Shown: positions 51,760 to 61,923 of the stretch, piece by piece
Layout: every line of letters begins with the position of its first letter
Numbering within the stretch: the stretch's first letter is position 1
From: Romanomermis culicivorax
Taxonomy: Eukaryota; Nematoda; Enoplea; Mermithida; Mermithidae
Length of the DNA: 64,000 bases
Assembly (NCBI GenBank): GCA_963922205.1
Contig: CAWUHX010000236.1
Location: 1-64,000 of the forward strand
Direction: 5' to 3'
Translations under genes and position numbers: made by a program
Notes under the pieces: model-generated
Seen by the model: the letters and a program-made list of their open reading frames with translations, nothing else
Databases searched by the model: none
What the model was told of the DNA's origin: nothing

Positions 51760-52752
51760 TTATATGGCGCAAGCGAAAACGTTCACGACGCAATACATCG
51801 ATTTGTTATTGTCATATTTTACCGAACAACCACCTAAAAACGATCAAAGTGAATTATTTTAAAAAATTTCAATCTCGATATCCTATTTCTCACTGTCTGT
51901 TGAATGATCCCAAAAACAGGAAACGGCCATGTGCAATCCAGCACCGGTTTTTTGCATGATTATGCAATGCACTGAAAAAATTTTAGGTCAGATGTGATAT
52001 CATGAATTCTATCATCATAAAAAACAACGTAAATTCAAGCTCAGATATTGTTAATTCGTATGACAGAATCGAAGTGAGCTTTTTATGGTGGAAAGCGATT
52101 TTCTGAATCAAGAATTAGAATTTGATTACAAGCCTTTCTCAATGGGAAATAAAAAATATAGTACTATACTTTAACTTTTGGTCAAAGACAAAGAATTGAA
52201 AAAATATTCAATTCACTTATTTGAATAATTCATAAAAGTTTCAGAAGTATGAACATGAAAATCGAATTTTACTGGTTGCAAAATTGAAATTATTAACCTA
52301 TATATTTGTATTGGCTGCCCATTTTAGCCGTCAAATGTCCTAAAATTTGATCCGTAATGGACTGCGTCCATTCAGGAACTTGGCTGTGCGAATAACTCTT
52401 CGTCCCCACAACGTTATGAATCTCCTGCAAAAATGTAAAAAATTGAATCAAAAGGTTAAAAGGCGACAGCGAATCAACATTACATCTTGAACTATTCTAC
52501 GAACGTCTTCCTCATTGAATCTTACCTGGAAAAGAAATGAAGCTGTCCATGTTCAAACTCCAGGGTCGAGGTAAAATATATTATGCAACATAAAAGTCGG
52601 AAAAAAATTTTCTCATCTTACACTAAGTTTGAACCAAAATGTCTCACATACTAAAATGAATTTTTTAACCATAGTCACATCGAGTCTCATCTATCAGAGA
52701 AATAACGGGAAAAGAAAAATCGTGGCAAGCTTACTAAGTCAACCTCCGGCAT
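51760..52752 (-). CDS. DYNLT: Tctex-type cytoplasmic dynein light chain, 5 coding exons, 112 aa
   Basis: This is a small dimeric subunit that bridges dynein intermediate chain and cargo. Exons in transcript order: 52752-52735, 52525-52484, 52424-52298, 51971-51894, 51833-51760. All introns are GT-AG, and the joins give one 112-codon frame, the family's usual size. It starts [20 protein letters not shown]. The Tctex1 fold follows, with [33 protein letters not shown] and [10 protein letters not shown], and ends [17 protein letters not shown]..CxxMQKxGAGLH, SCFWD and MYC(I/V)V are the family's core strands. The usual VRWENKTMYC reads [11 protein letters not shown], so the conserved Trp is Tyr here. 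DYNLT1 and DYNLT3 types are not distinguishable by eye (the FNEE start and VNVFAxAI end lean towards DYNLT3). A 5' UTR exon may end at 52,792 (acceptor seen). ATTAAA at 51,687-51,682 on the minus strand is a candidate poly(A) signal. Confidence 0.92.
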
Positions 52753-52799
52753 ATCTCCAAAACTGAAGAAACAATCGTGATATTATTATTACCTGAAAA

Positions 52800-53510
52800 A
52801 AGTATTTATGTAAATTATTCGAGAGAAATCGAACATAATGAGTTATCAGATCTATAAGCTAATGTCGATACATCAGATCCCATGAACGAATTGGCGGATA
52901 CACTACTATTTCATGAAGCAAATATTTGTGGCTCCGAACAAAGATTTTATTGGGCTTTTATACAAATTACAAAAGTATTTTTTCGGATTTTCTGGAATGA
53001 CAGGAACGGAGGAAATTTCCCACGCTTCCCAACGACCTCACTGCATTACGTGCTAAAAGAATCACGCGGAGCAATTTATCGATATTCAAATTGGAATATA
53101 TGAAAAATGACATTCTACAGCTCAAGTGAAAGTCATAAAAATTTCAGTAGAATGAACCTGATAGAAAACTGACTGAATGAACACATTTCAAGATTTAGCT
53201 CTCAACATACGGATATCGAAATGAAAAGTAAGCGTTGAATATGTTTCTTGATGTTCATCACTGATAACGTTATAACAATCATCAAATTAGCGAATATGAC
53301 AATATCGGCGGAAAAGTAAATTTAAAAGTACATTGCTTGGCCATATTGTCGATAAAATATTAAAATATAAGATGAAAATATCGAAAAAAATCTGCTGAAG
53401 TAAACAAAGTAGGTTATGAATGAAATTTGTATTTTGTGATAGGCAAATTTGAAATCACTGATCGTTTTGTTCATCTCAGTTTTTTATTGAAAAATTTGAG
53501 ATACAATTCA
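52800..53510. other. Region upstream of the dynein light chain gene
   Basis: It presumably holds the minus-strand promoter and 5' UTR. No recognisable motif; the plus-strand frame at 52.9-53.1 kb has no known domain. Confidence 0.35.
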
Positions 53511-53515
53511 TACCT

Positions 53516-53640
53516 GTGCATTGAGGGGTATGGTAGAAGTATTTCCCCTATCAGGCCTGGTGGATGCTCATTCACTACCCATGGATTTTTGGAAGATAAG
53601 CATTTATTGCCCGGGTTTTTCGAACCATATGTGAGTTTCT
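53516..53640 (+). repeat. Dispersed repeat shared with 14.69-14.83 kb
   Basis: GCATTGAGGGGTATGGTAGA, GGCCTGGTGGATGCTCATTC, ACTACCCATGGATTTTT, CCCGGGTTTTTCGAACCATA and GTGAGTTTCTAC match the earlier copy in order. Confidence 0.6.
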
Positions 53641-54176
53641 ACTTGCTACTAGTTTTTTTTCAACTCAGAAGCTGCCGTACTTGCAATTTCTTAGCAGGAG
53701 CCCAGTTGATACCAAAGGATTTCAACCGTTTAAGCTTTCTCTGCTTAGGTTTTCTTGGAAAAACAGTTAATATTCACTACGATGACAAAGTTTCAGTTTA
53801 CCCCGCTCGGGCTGATTGACAATGCCTAGGTATGGTACGACTGTACGTAAATATATAAGCGACAACATAATAGGAGTTATAGGAATCATTTTAAAACTAA
53901 ATGTGCTGAAAATTCATTACCTATATAAGCAGACTGTCAATTATAGGAGAGGATAAACTGCAAATAAAGACAAAAACGGCAAGTTTGTCAATAAGAGCAT
54001 AAAATGTTCATAAGCTCTCGATTTTTTCACTCAATAACTTCGGATTTATGTCATTTAAAAATTACTTTGACTTGATTTCATTCGCTTGCCCAAAGAATCC
54101 ATTTAGTGCTCTGAGTTTTCTACTTTCGTTCGTCATTTGTGTCAAGATTTTCCCATAAAATATCTCTGACGAACAC

Positions 54177-54245
54177 TATTTTTTAGCGCGGCGCATGGGC
54201 CACGCTAATGAAAAATTTTGGTCATTAGCGCGAAGCGCTAGCATA
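54177..54245. mobile_element. Keyword hAT-type fragment (TTAGCGC)
   Basis: CACTATTTTTTAGCGCGGCG, CCACGCTAATGAAAAATTTT and GTCATTAGCGCGAAGCGCTA use the same keyword as the element at 19,568-19,817. No right end or TSD found. Confidence 0.5.
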
Positions 54246-54539
54246 ATCGATTTTCATCTGCGTCGGTCAAAAAAACTAGTCTTCATAAAATTCAATGCCA
54301 AAAATTATTTTGACTGTGCATGATTTCATTTGTTATGATAAGGAATTTGTGTATTTTTGCTCAGAATCAGGGAAAATTATCTTAAATGTTTTGCTTTATG
54401 AAGAATAAAACTTTCATTTGCTTTTCTTTTACTTAATTCAGATCTAAAATTGTGAAATAAATTAGAAAAACCTGATTAAACCCAGAAAACCCCAAAATCG
54501 AAATTTTGAAAATGGGTTTTTTCCCAACCCTGGTAAAAA

Positions 54540-54665
54540 TGCATCTCCGGCCGGACAGGAAACCCTATAAACTAAGGCTTCAAGATTCACTGTGCAACGT
54601 GACAGAAAAAATTTGATTGCACAGCCCGAATTCGGTTGCTGTGTGCAGAAAAAGCCCGGGTTGTG
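54540..54665 (+). repeat. Dispersed repeat with TTGCACAGCCCGAA core (copy 3)
   Basis: GCATCTCCGGCCGGACAGGA, AAGGCTTCAAGATTCACTGT, ATTGCACAGCCCGAATTCGG and TTGCTGTGTGCA match 7,203-7,320. Confidence 0.55.
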
Positions 54666-54697
54666 CAACAAAAACGCTTAACACTGACGTTTCGGGT

Positions 54698-55399
54698 TAG
54701 TGTTTTTTTGTGCAGGAACATTTGTACCATTTCGCACAAAGGGCCAAAAAAATTGTGCCAATGGCACAAAAAAAATTTTTCACTCTAAAAACATACTGAA
54801 AACCTGAAACGTTTTATGCCAAAAGTTTGATGAGAACATAACTAAATATACTTTCACCGCTCTAATTTGTATAAAAATCGTGCTTACTCTATTTTTTTAT
54901 CTAACCACGTCACTGAGATAAGAAAAACTGATCGAGAAAACGGTTTATATGATTCCGAAGAAAATCAAATGCTGCGAGAATTTAGATATTTTTGCGGAAT
55001 TTGTCAGGAAACTTATCATTTTTCTTTGATTTTCGGCTACGAATTTCTTCTTAACAACGACGAGATTAAATTAAGGATGTCTATAAGTCGTATCGCGTGA
55101 ATTTTCGGTTGAAAAATTGTGCCAACAATCTCAATTTTTCAGTTCGAATCAAACACCAAAAATTACAGTTTCGGTTCCTAATCCCACTGAATGAACATAG
55201 TAAGTTAGCAATTTCTATACATTTACCAGCCATTGACAATCTCAAAATCTGTTTCGATAACACAAAACTATTCGAATAGAATTCGCTCGCGCTCGAGACA
55301 AATAAAAGTAGTCCGTAATACTCATTGATTCGGCGCCAATTTTGCGTTTTCAAAAACCATGTTTTGGCACAAAAACCATGTTTTGGCACAAAAAAACTG
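54698..55399. mobile_element. 702-bp hAT-type element, GTGCC keyword
   Basis: Left TAGTGTTTTTTTGTGCAGGA, right CATGTTTTGGCACAAAAAAACTG. Flanks TTTCGGGT (54,690-54,697) and TTTCGGAC (55,400-55,407) match at 6 of 8. The interior (AACCACGTCACTGAGATAAG, AAAACTGATCGAGAAAACGG, GAAAAATTGTGCCAACAATC) is homologous to 8.75-9.2 kb and 59.15-59.45 kb. CCATGTTTTGGCACAAAAA is duplicated at the right end. Confidence 0.7.
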
Positions 55400-55406
55400 T
55401 TTCGGA

Positions 55407-55520
55407 CAGTGTTTTTTCTTGTCCACGGACATTTGTGCCAATTGGCATAAAGGGCCAAAAAAATTTGTGTCAATTGGCACAAAGGGCCAAAACAATATGT
55501 GCCACTGGCACAAAAAAAAA
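55407..55520 (+). mobile_element. Left end of another GTGCC-keyword hAT-type element
   Basis: CAGTGTTTTTTCTTGTCCAC begins inside the flank of the previous element. TTTGTGCCAATTGGCATAAA, TGTGTCAATTGGCACAAAGG and ATGTGCCACTGGCACAAAAA follow. The right end was not found. Confidence 0.55.
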
Positions 55521-55529
55521 TTTTACCCA

Positions 55530-56925
55530 TATCCATATTCAGGATTTTAAAAAAAGGGGGAATCTACCAAATTTTTTTAAGAATTTGCTGAATAAAAAGA
55601 AAATCATTTTCGCAGTAAAGACGATTTATTTTCAGTTAGTTTATGTGTACTTGGATTCAGTTTTTTTGCACAGGCCAGGTTGCAATGTGCAACTTGGGTA
55701 GAAATTTCGGTCGCACAGATAGATTTTTGATTGCTCGGTCTAAAATCAATAAATTAGCTTATGTTTACCGGAAAAAATATCAGAAGCTAGTTTTCTTGTA
55801 TTTCATTCGATTCACGTCGGTTTTCAACTTTCAAAACCCAATTTCCTGAATTTTGGAGAAAAAATGAAAAAGGCTGATATGAATTTCGGCGCTGAAAAAT
55901 GAATTTTTTCAATTTTTATTTCCTAAACAGAAGGTTTAATTTTAGAATCTTTTTACAAATCTTTTCCCTTCCAAATTATGGTCCAAACTGGCATTTTTGG
56001 ACTCCACAAGATGCCATCTATCCAGATCACTTCGAAAATACAGGCGCTCATGGCGTTCAGGAACTCATTTGAACAAAATTTGCACACATCTCACATAGTC
56101 CTTGTTAGTACAGAAAAATCCTATACCTACTTCAAGAATCGAACCTGGTCCACCAGCCTACGGACTTAATGCGTTTACCACTACACAATTTCACCAGAAA
56201 GTATTAACACTATATTCCTTTAACACCCCTGATACTATTTTATCTAACAACTTCATTTGGAAGAGCCTCAACAGCGCTGCGTCCCGGGCGCAGCTGCTGT
56301 ACCCTAAGCCTAAGTCTAAGGAAAATTTTAAGCGAAAAATAAATGTCTACTCACTAGTCACAGAAATCCATGCTCAAAATTAACAAACAACTCATATACA
56401 ATAATTAGGCTGAAGGCCGGGAACTGACTTATAAAATTTAGCCTTAATTTTTCGGTAAAGTTCGATGAATTTTCAGTCCGGCAAAGCACAATTTAAAAAC
56501 TAGCAAAGCAACCAAAAATTTTAATTCTTCAACTACCAAGAATTTCGACTTGGACTATGTTTTAATCACACAAGCTTCAGAATCTTTTTAATAATCAAAA
56601 AATTTTGGGAAAATAACCGAGAAAAATCTTTCTTTTCGTTAAATTTGACAAAAAAGCAACACCTTTATCCATTATGTTTATAATTAAAAGCTATAAGTAT
56701 TACCCAGAATGACATTTTCTAACCGCGCACTGAAATAACGTAGAAAATGATTAAACAATTAAAATTCCTCGCCGGAAAATTTTCACTATTTTTTATTTTA
56801 TAACACAAATTTAATTTGGGAATTGTAGTGTATAGGTACAATAATATTGCTGAAAATTTTAAATGTAAGAAATTTAGGGGGGAATTCCTCCTCTTCCCAC
56901 CTCTAAATACGGACCTGACCATACA
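55530..56925 (+). repeat. Long dispersed repeat, copy of 10.1-11.3 kb, interrupted
   Basis: The left part 55,530-55,960 and right part 56,445-56,925 match the B56 intron 1 copy in order. The 56.0-56.44 kb interval (tRNA-like SINE and the 56,405 inverted arm) is absent from that copy. The end (CACCTCTAAATACGGACCTGA) matches 11,250-11,270. Confidence 0.55.
56125..56195 (-). repeat. tRNA-derived SINE-like segment
   Basis: On the minus strand GTGTAGTGGTAAACGCATTA (A box) is followed 35 bases later by ACCAGGTTCGATTCTTGAAG (B box GGTTCGATTC). Spacing fits an internal Pol III promoter. The arms do not pair as a functional tRNA by eye. Confidence 0.55.
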
Positions 56926-57131
56926 TGTGCATGGTACCGGTTTCGGGTCGGGGATAAATCTCAAAATCGTTTGGTAGTAAATTTTTTCCTAATTTTTTAT
57001 GAGTACAGTTTATTTAGGAGGATACCTACACGATGTTCAGTTATTTCTACTGACCGGCACTTTGAATGTTAAGTGTGAATATCTATTTGTCAATAATGAA
57101 GCAAAGAAACCACTCATACATGCATACAGGG

Positions 57132-58610
57132 TAGAGATGAAACGGATCCAAGATTTTCAATCTTCCGGATCCGGATTCGGATCCGGGTAATCAACTTGCC
57201 TCCATCCGGTTCCGGGTAATTGGAAATGAGTTTCACGGATCCGGATAATCAGGTCCACTACATACGGATCCGGGTAGTAATAATCTATTATACATCTGCT
57301 GTGATTATGCAGGCATTTTAATTCATGCGTCCTTAAATGATTCTGTTTAAGTGTTTATCAGATGCCTAATATCTGCTGTGTAGATCTACATATGTTCAGG
57401 AATGTAAATTACTGTAGTAATCTGCATAATAAAATCTTCAATGGTGACAGAACAAAAAAGCTTTATCCTCCTTCAAGTCTAATCTTTACTGTGAGTAAAA
57501 AATCTGCACTTTCATAACATGATTTCATGCATGCTGAATCACCGTCGCTGAAATCTGACATCTGAGTGAGGAGAGGTTATGAGACTGGAAACCATTCGAA
57601 CGTCTGAAGCTTTGAAATAACCGATTTCACTGGAACTAAAAACTGAGGCAAAAAATTCTAAATCGCCTAGAAATTCCACTGGCAACATCTCTGTGATCAG
57701 TCAAAGTAAAAAACTATGGACTGCATTTAATTTATCCTTAATTCCGGCGCGGAGCGCCGGAAAATTTTTTGGAGTTTTATACTCTAAGACGCTGATAAAT
57801 GAATGTCTTCAAGACTTATTCCATGGCTAAGGTTTATTTTTTTAGTCTAGAATGATGTTCTTACTTGAGCAATGACATGATGCTTTCGATCAGCTAACCA
57901 GCGAGAAAATCAGCTCGGAGCAAATGATGCTTAATAAATTCAGTCCAAACAGCAAGAATGATAAAAAAGTTCCAGGGCAATGCGCCAAAAATTTCTATGG
58001 ATTTTGATATTACGATGCTGAAAAATGAGTTCTGGCAGCAGTTATTTCCTGAATAAGCCGTCTAATTTGCAGTCAATTAAACCATTTTGCATGGAAGAAT
58101 AAAATGCAAAAATCATATTGACAGCATGCAAGTGCAACCCAAAAATCAAACTAGCGACCAAAAATTTAGATTCTTTAAATTTTGATTTTGGTCAAATACC
58201 AAGATGAAGATCATAGATTAAAATATCAAAAATCATAGACTAAACAATAAAGTGAGACATTTCAAATTGTGAAAGAATCGGCTAAAATAACAGCATACGA
58301 ACCGCACTGAAAACCTGTATGATATGAAAATTGACTTCTGTCCTATGCACAAAACAACATAAAAATTTGTGCACAAGCTCCAAAAGTAGGCTCGGTGCAC
58401 AAAAAACTGTGGTTGAAACTGTTGAACAACTTATCAAATAAATGTTTGTTACTTTACCTTGTAACATTACCTTAGTGTCAAAATATAACAATAGTCAGAG
58501 AATACACTTCCACTTAATTAGTATCAGTCATGTCTAAACTGCATTTGGAATATTCAGATCCGCGTAGTTGAGATGGGTTCTTCCGGATCCGGGTACCTGT
58601 TTCATCTCTA
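57132..58610. mobile_element. 1,479-bp hAT-type element, GGATCCGG keyword, 8-bp TSD
   Basis: Left TAGAGATGAAACGGATCCAA, right GGATCCGGGTACCTGTTTCA, then TCTCTA. Flanks ATACAGGG (57,124-57,131) and ACACAGGG (58,611-58,618) match at 7 of 8. CGGATCCGGGTA-type words occur about seven times near the left end and twice at the right end. CCGGCGCGGAGCGCCGG lies at 57,744. The interior has no transposase frame. Confidence 0.85.
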
Positions 58611-58814
58611 ACACAGGGTATGGATATACCCTACCCTAAAAAATTTGGCAGAAGTATACTATAGGCCAAAAAATCGGCAAAGTAAAATGCAACAAACATT
58701 TTGAAAAGATCAGTTTAAAAAAGATCAATTTAAAACACAGTTTATGATTAATGTCAGCAAACAACTTATATTGATACAAAAGGCAATAAAATTCCATTTT
58801 AAAGTAAAAAAAAT

Positions 58815-58890
58815 TAATAGTAAGGTAAAGTAAAAGTAAAGTAGTAAAGTAAAAAAGTAAAGTAAAAGTACAGTAATAAAGTAAAAAAAT
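58815..58890 (+). repeat. TAAAG / AAAGTAAA microsatellite
   Basis: Imperfect tandem GTAAAGTAAAAGTAAAGTAG units over about 75 bases. Confidence 0.8.
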
Positions 58891-59089
58891 GCCTGATTTC
58901 TAGAAAAAAATTACTAAAGGACCAATTTTGGTCACTTTGCATACCCTGGGACCCCTGACTGTGTGCATGTATGCAACCACTGATTGTACAGCTGAAGTAC
59001 GACCAAAATTGACTGACAATAAATCCCTGACCTAAGGCCCAGCCTGGGGATAATCCCCGGGCTCTCCCCCCTATGCGCATGTAAGGGCC

Positions 59090-59600
59090 TGACCCTAAAA
59101 ACATACTGAAAACATTAAAAAAATTTTATGTCAAAAGTTTGATATCATGCTTATCCTACTTTATCTAAGCACGTACATCAGTACGATAAGAAAAACTGAT
59201 CGAAAAAACGGTTCATAAGATTCGAAAAGAAACTGAATTGTGCAAGATATAGAATTTGTCAGAAAATTTGAATTTTTCTTTAATTTTCTTAGTGACGATG
59301 TAAAAAAATTAGCTCAAGGATGTGTACAATTGCTTCTTCCTGAGAAAACTAGTCAAAATATGCATGAATCTTTGGTCGAAAAATTGTGCCAACAATGTCA
59401 ATTTTTCAGTTTGAATCAAACAACAAAAACAAAAATTCTGGTTCCCAGTACGACCACTAAATGAAGAGAGGAAGTTCAGAATTGCGATTTATTCACAGGT
59501 AATGGACAGGCCATAGCTTCAGGCATACAAATATACTATTGGAAATGGAAAGTAATTCGCTCGCCTTCGAAGCAAATAAAAGAATTACTCATTGTCTCGG
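59090..59600 (+). mobile_element. Internal fragment of the 8.4-9.4 kb hAT-type family
   Basis: AAAAACATACTGAAAAC, AAGTTTGAT, AGTACGATAAGAAAAACTGA, GAAAAAATTGTGCCAACAATGTCAA-like and ATTCGCTCGCCTTCGA blocks are collinear with 8,540-9,190 and 54,790-55,300. The frames are non-coding. Confidence 0.55.
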
Positions 59601-59731
59601 CGCACTAAATTTTATAAGTCAGTTCCCGGCCTTCAGCCTTATCATTAAAATATAAAGGGCAAGCTCACATCTTGCAATCGTCTGTCGAAGATTAGTTGAT
59701 TATTAATCAACTTCAACGTCAAGAATTCATC

Positions 59732-60466
59732 ATGGGACGTAAAAATTTGACATCTTCACAGGCTCAACTTAGTTGTCCATGCGTTTTGTGTAAAAAAACT
59801 GTTAATAAAGACGATCGAGAAATACAATGCAATTATTATCAACATTGGCTCCATGCAACTTGCGCGAATATTTCGGATGCCTATTACAACAGCCTTAAAG
59901 ATTCCACTCAACTTTGTTTTTGTCCGATCTGCTTGCCAATGGCAAAAAATGTCCTGCAATTAAATGAACGTTTTAATGATTTGGAAAATTACGTCAAGAA
60001 AATGGAGTCAAATTTGCTCCCCAAAATGAACGAAATTCAACAGGTTGTTATTGATTTTACTGCGAAGAATTCTAAATTATTGCCATCCTCACCTTTCATT
60101 AACACTGACTGGATCATCTCAGTCGGTAAAAATAATACTGAGGCTGATGCAAAAAAGAACACTGCTGTCCTGCTCAACTTTTGTACCAACGACGATTCAA
60201 CCATGTTGGAGAACATTAAATCCTTTGCCCTCGAGGTAGGATTTCCGGTCAACAACATTGTAAGGGCTAGGCGTTCTGGCCCTGAAATGATGTGTGGTAA
60301 CATTAAATTACCATGTATTGTTAAAGTTAAATGTACTTTGTCAACAGCAAAGAGTGAGTTGATCAAAGCTGTGAATGAAACCCAACAGGATGAAGTTGAT
60401 CGCAATAACCGTATACATGCAAGGCCAGATTTAACATTCGCAGAAAGAGAGCAGGGTCGGTGTTAA
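59732..60466 (+). CDS. Non-LTR retrotransposon ORF1 protein with PHD-type zinc finger
   Basis: From MGRKN the frame gives about 244 residues. LSCPCVLCKKTV begins a PHD-like zinc ribbon: C-x2-C, QCNYYQHWLHATCANIS (Cys, then W-x-H-x2-C), then LCFCPICLP (C-x2-C). A heptad-like helix follows (LNERFNDLENYVKKMESNLL) and then an RNA-binding-like region. PHD plus coiled coil is typical of ORF1 in CR1/L2-type elements, where it chaperones element RNA. An upstream in-frame Met lies at 59,696. The frame ends shortly before the endonuclease frame. It could still be translated, but the element is truncated downstream and so non-autonomous. Confidence 0.75.
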   Translation: MGRKNLTSSQAQLSCPCVLCKKTVNKDDREIQCNYYQHWLHATCANISDAYYNSLKDSTQLCFCPICLPMAKNVLQLNERFNDLENYVKKMESNLLPKMNEIQQVVIDFTAKNSKLLPSSPFINTDWIISVGKNNTEADAKKNTAVLLNFCTNDDSTMLENIKSFALEVGFPVNNIVRARRSGPEMMCGNIKLPCIVKVKCTLSTAKSELIKAVNETQQDEVDRNNRIHARPDLTFAEREQGRC

Positions 60467-60565
60467 TGTAAAGAACTTGATGATAAATATAAAGCTGGTG
60501 ATCATAATTGGAAAATCGACTATATACATGGTATTCTAATTCAAAAGCATCGTATTTATACAGCG

Positions 60566-61250
60566 TGAGTAGCCCCTGAATTTAACTCAGAATTCTTGAT
60601 AGGTAAAAATGGAAGCAGTATTGAATCAAAAAAACTAAAATGCATTTTATTCAATGCCCGTAGCATTGTAAATAAGCTTATAGAATTCCATGACTTACTG
60701 ATGTCCTTAAAATTCGACATTATTTTCGTAACTGAAACATGGTTATCTGATGAGATCCCAGATGCTCTCATTTGTATTGACGCCGATTATGAGGTATTAG
60801 GCTGTGATAGAAAAGTTCAGAATGGAGGTGGCGTTGCTGCTGTATATTGGAAAAATTAAAAGGTTAAAATGTCCAAAATACCCCATGAAAAATCTCTACC
60901 TAATGTTTTAACTTTTGAAATTATTTTGACTGGTGTCAAACTTAAATGCATACTCTGTTATAGACCACCCAGATATGACATTGAACTTATGGGTAAATTT
61001 ATGCTGCTTTTTGAATTTTGTGTCGCAGATAATTCCAAATGTGTAATTCTTGGAGATTTTAATCTACCTTCTTTAAAACAGTATGGATATCATTCTCATA
61101 TTGACAATTTTACCCTTCCATTGCACAACTGTTGGACAAGAAATGGTTTTGAGCACTTTGTAACAAAACCAACTCATCGCCATAATTTTCTGGATTTATT
61201 ATTCGGTAATTTCTCTGGTCTTGTTGTCAGGGATGGACATAGTCTATATC
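60566..61250 (+). pseudogene. Non-LTR retrotransposon APE-type endonuclease, frameshifted and truncated
   Basis: The first frame (about 60,566-60,859) reads KLKCILFNARSIVNKLIEFH, then DIIFVTETWLSDEIPD (the catalytic-Glu TETWL motif). After a stop, the second frame (60,869-61,250) has VKLKCILCYRPPRY, VILGDFNLPS (GDFN motif) and PTHRHNFLDLLFGN. TETWL, YRPP and GDFN in this order identify the APE-like endonuclease at the start of ORF2. The stop between them and the absence of the final SDH motif and of any RT make it inactive. Sequence character changes at about 61,240-61,275, where LTR-type sequence begins. Confidence 0.8.
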
Positions 61251-61269
61251 CAGGTTGTGAAGAAATAGC

Positions 61270-61860
61270 TTAAGTCGACGCGTTTTGCGTCGACGCCGAT
61301 TTGCATAGACACCGTGCATAAATATGCCGGTCGTCTATGTTTTTGGTCATTCATTGATTATTGTTTTGTTTTTTATTAAGAAGAAAATCGGCGGCCCGTT
61401 CGGGCATTATATTATATTATTTGTTATAATATTTTTGTGGTGGAGCATTTCCGCCTGGAATACAACGACCCTCCGCCAATAGCCTTTGGATTACTCGCAG
61501 CGGAGGGAACGCAGGTTAGACCCCGGATCTCTGGAGAGCCACCCAGCGTGCAAGTCTACATTTACAACTCAGTTCTCGGCCTGACTTCTGATTTTGCCCC
61601 TGGTTTGAAGTTACTTGAGCTCAGGGTGTTATCATATCTTCTGCAGTTCTTCGGGACGAAAGCAGGAGATCTTTGTTGACTTTGAGACTGACCGAACTGT
61701 TGCAAGCTTATTCTACCTAAGGTTTCGGCCTGATTAGGTGAATTTGGGAGTGACTGATTAGGTCTATTTTTGATATCAAATCCTTTATTTATATTTCTCA
61801 ACTTCCACCAAGTCTCATTTCAACAAGTGGTGGCTTCTGACTCTCAAAGTAACGGAAAAT
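61270..61860 (+). mobile_element. Putative LTR/leader of the gag-bearing retrotransposon
   Basis: It starts just after the truncated endonuclease. The exact hairpin GTCGACGC-GTTTT-GCGTCGAC lies at about 61,275, then a T-rich and TATAATATTTTT-like stretch near 61,425. AAGTGGTGGCTTCTGACTCT near 61,825 has the TGG start of a possible primer-binding site. The second LTR is outside the window, so the LTR limits cannot be confirmed. Confidence 0.35.
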
Positions 61861-61923
61861 CAGAGGCAAACTCGAGGAGTCAAAAAACCTATTGGTTTTT
61901 ATAGAGAACTGGGAGGTTACAAA

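Larger units (their letters stand above)
56405..59641. mobile_element. 3.2-kb composite bounded by ~35-bp inverted repeats
   Basis: TAGGCTGAAGGCCGGGAACT, then GACTTATAAAATTTAG, at 56,405 is the near-exact inverse of 59,605-59,641. Between lie part of the 10.1-11.3 kb-type repeat, a complete hAT-type element (57,132-58,610), a TAAAG microsatellite and a block homologous to 8.75-9.2 kb. No TSD recognised. It could be one old element filled with later insertions, or two inverted fragments. Confidence 0.5.

Noticed and set aside
59240..59464. 74-codon frame in the 59.1-59.6 kb block
   Set aside because: The same block at 8.7 and 54.9 kb is not open in this frame, so it is transposon sequence without coding constraint.
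61437..61679. 80-codon frame before gag
   Set aside because: It falls in the putative LTR/leader and has no domain; likely a chance frame.
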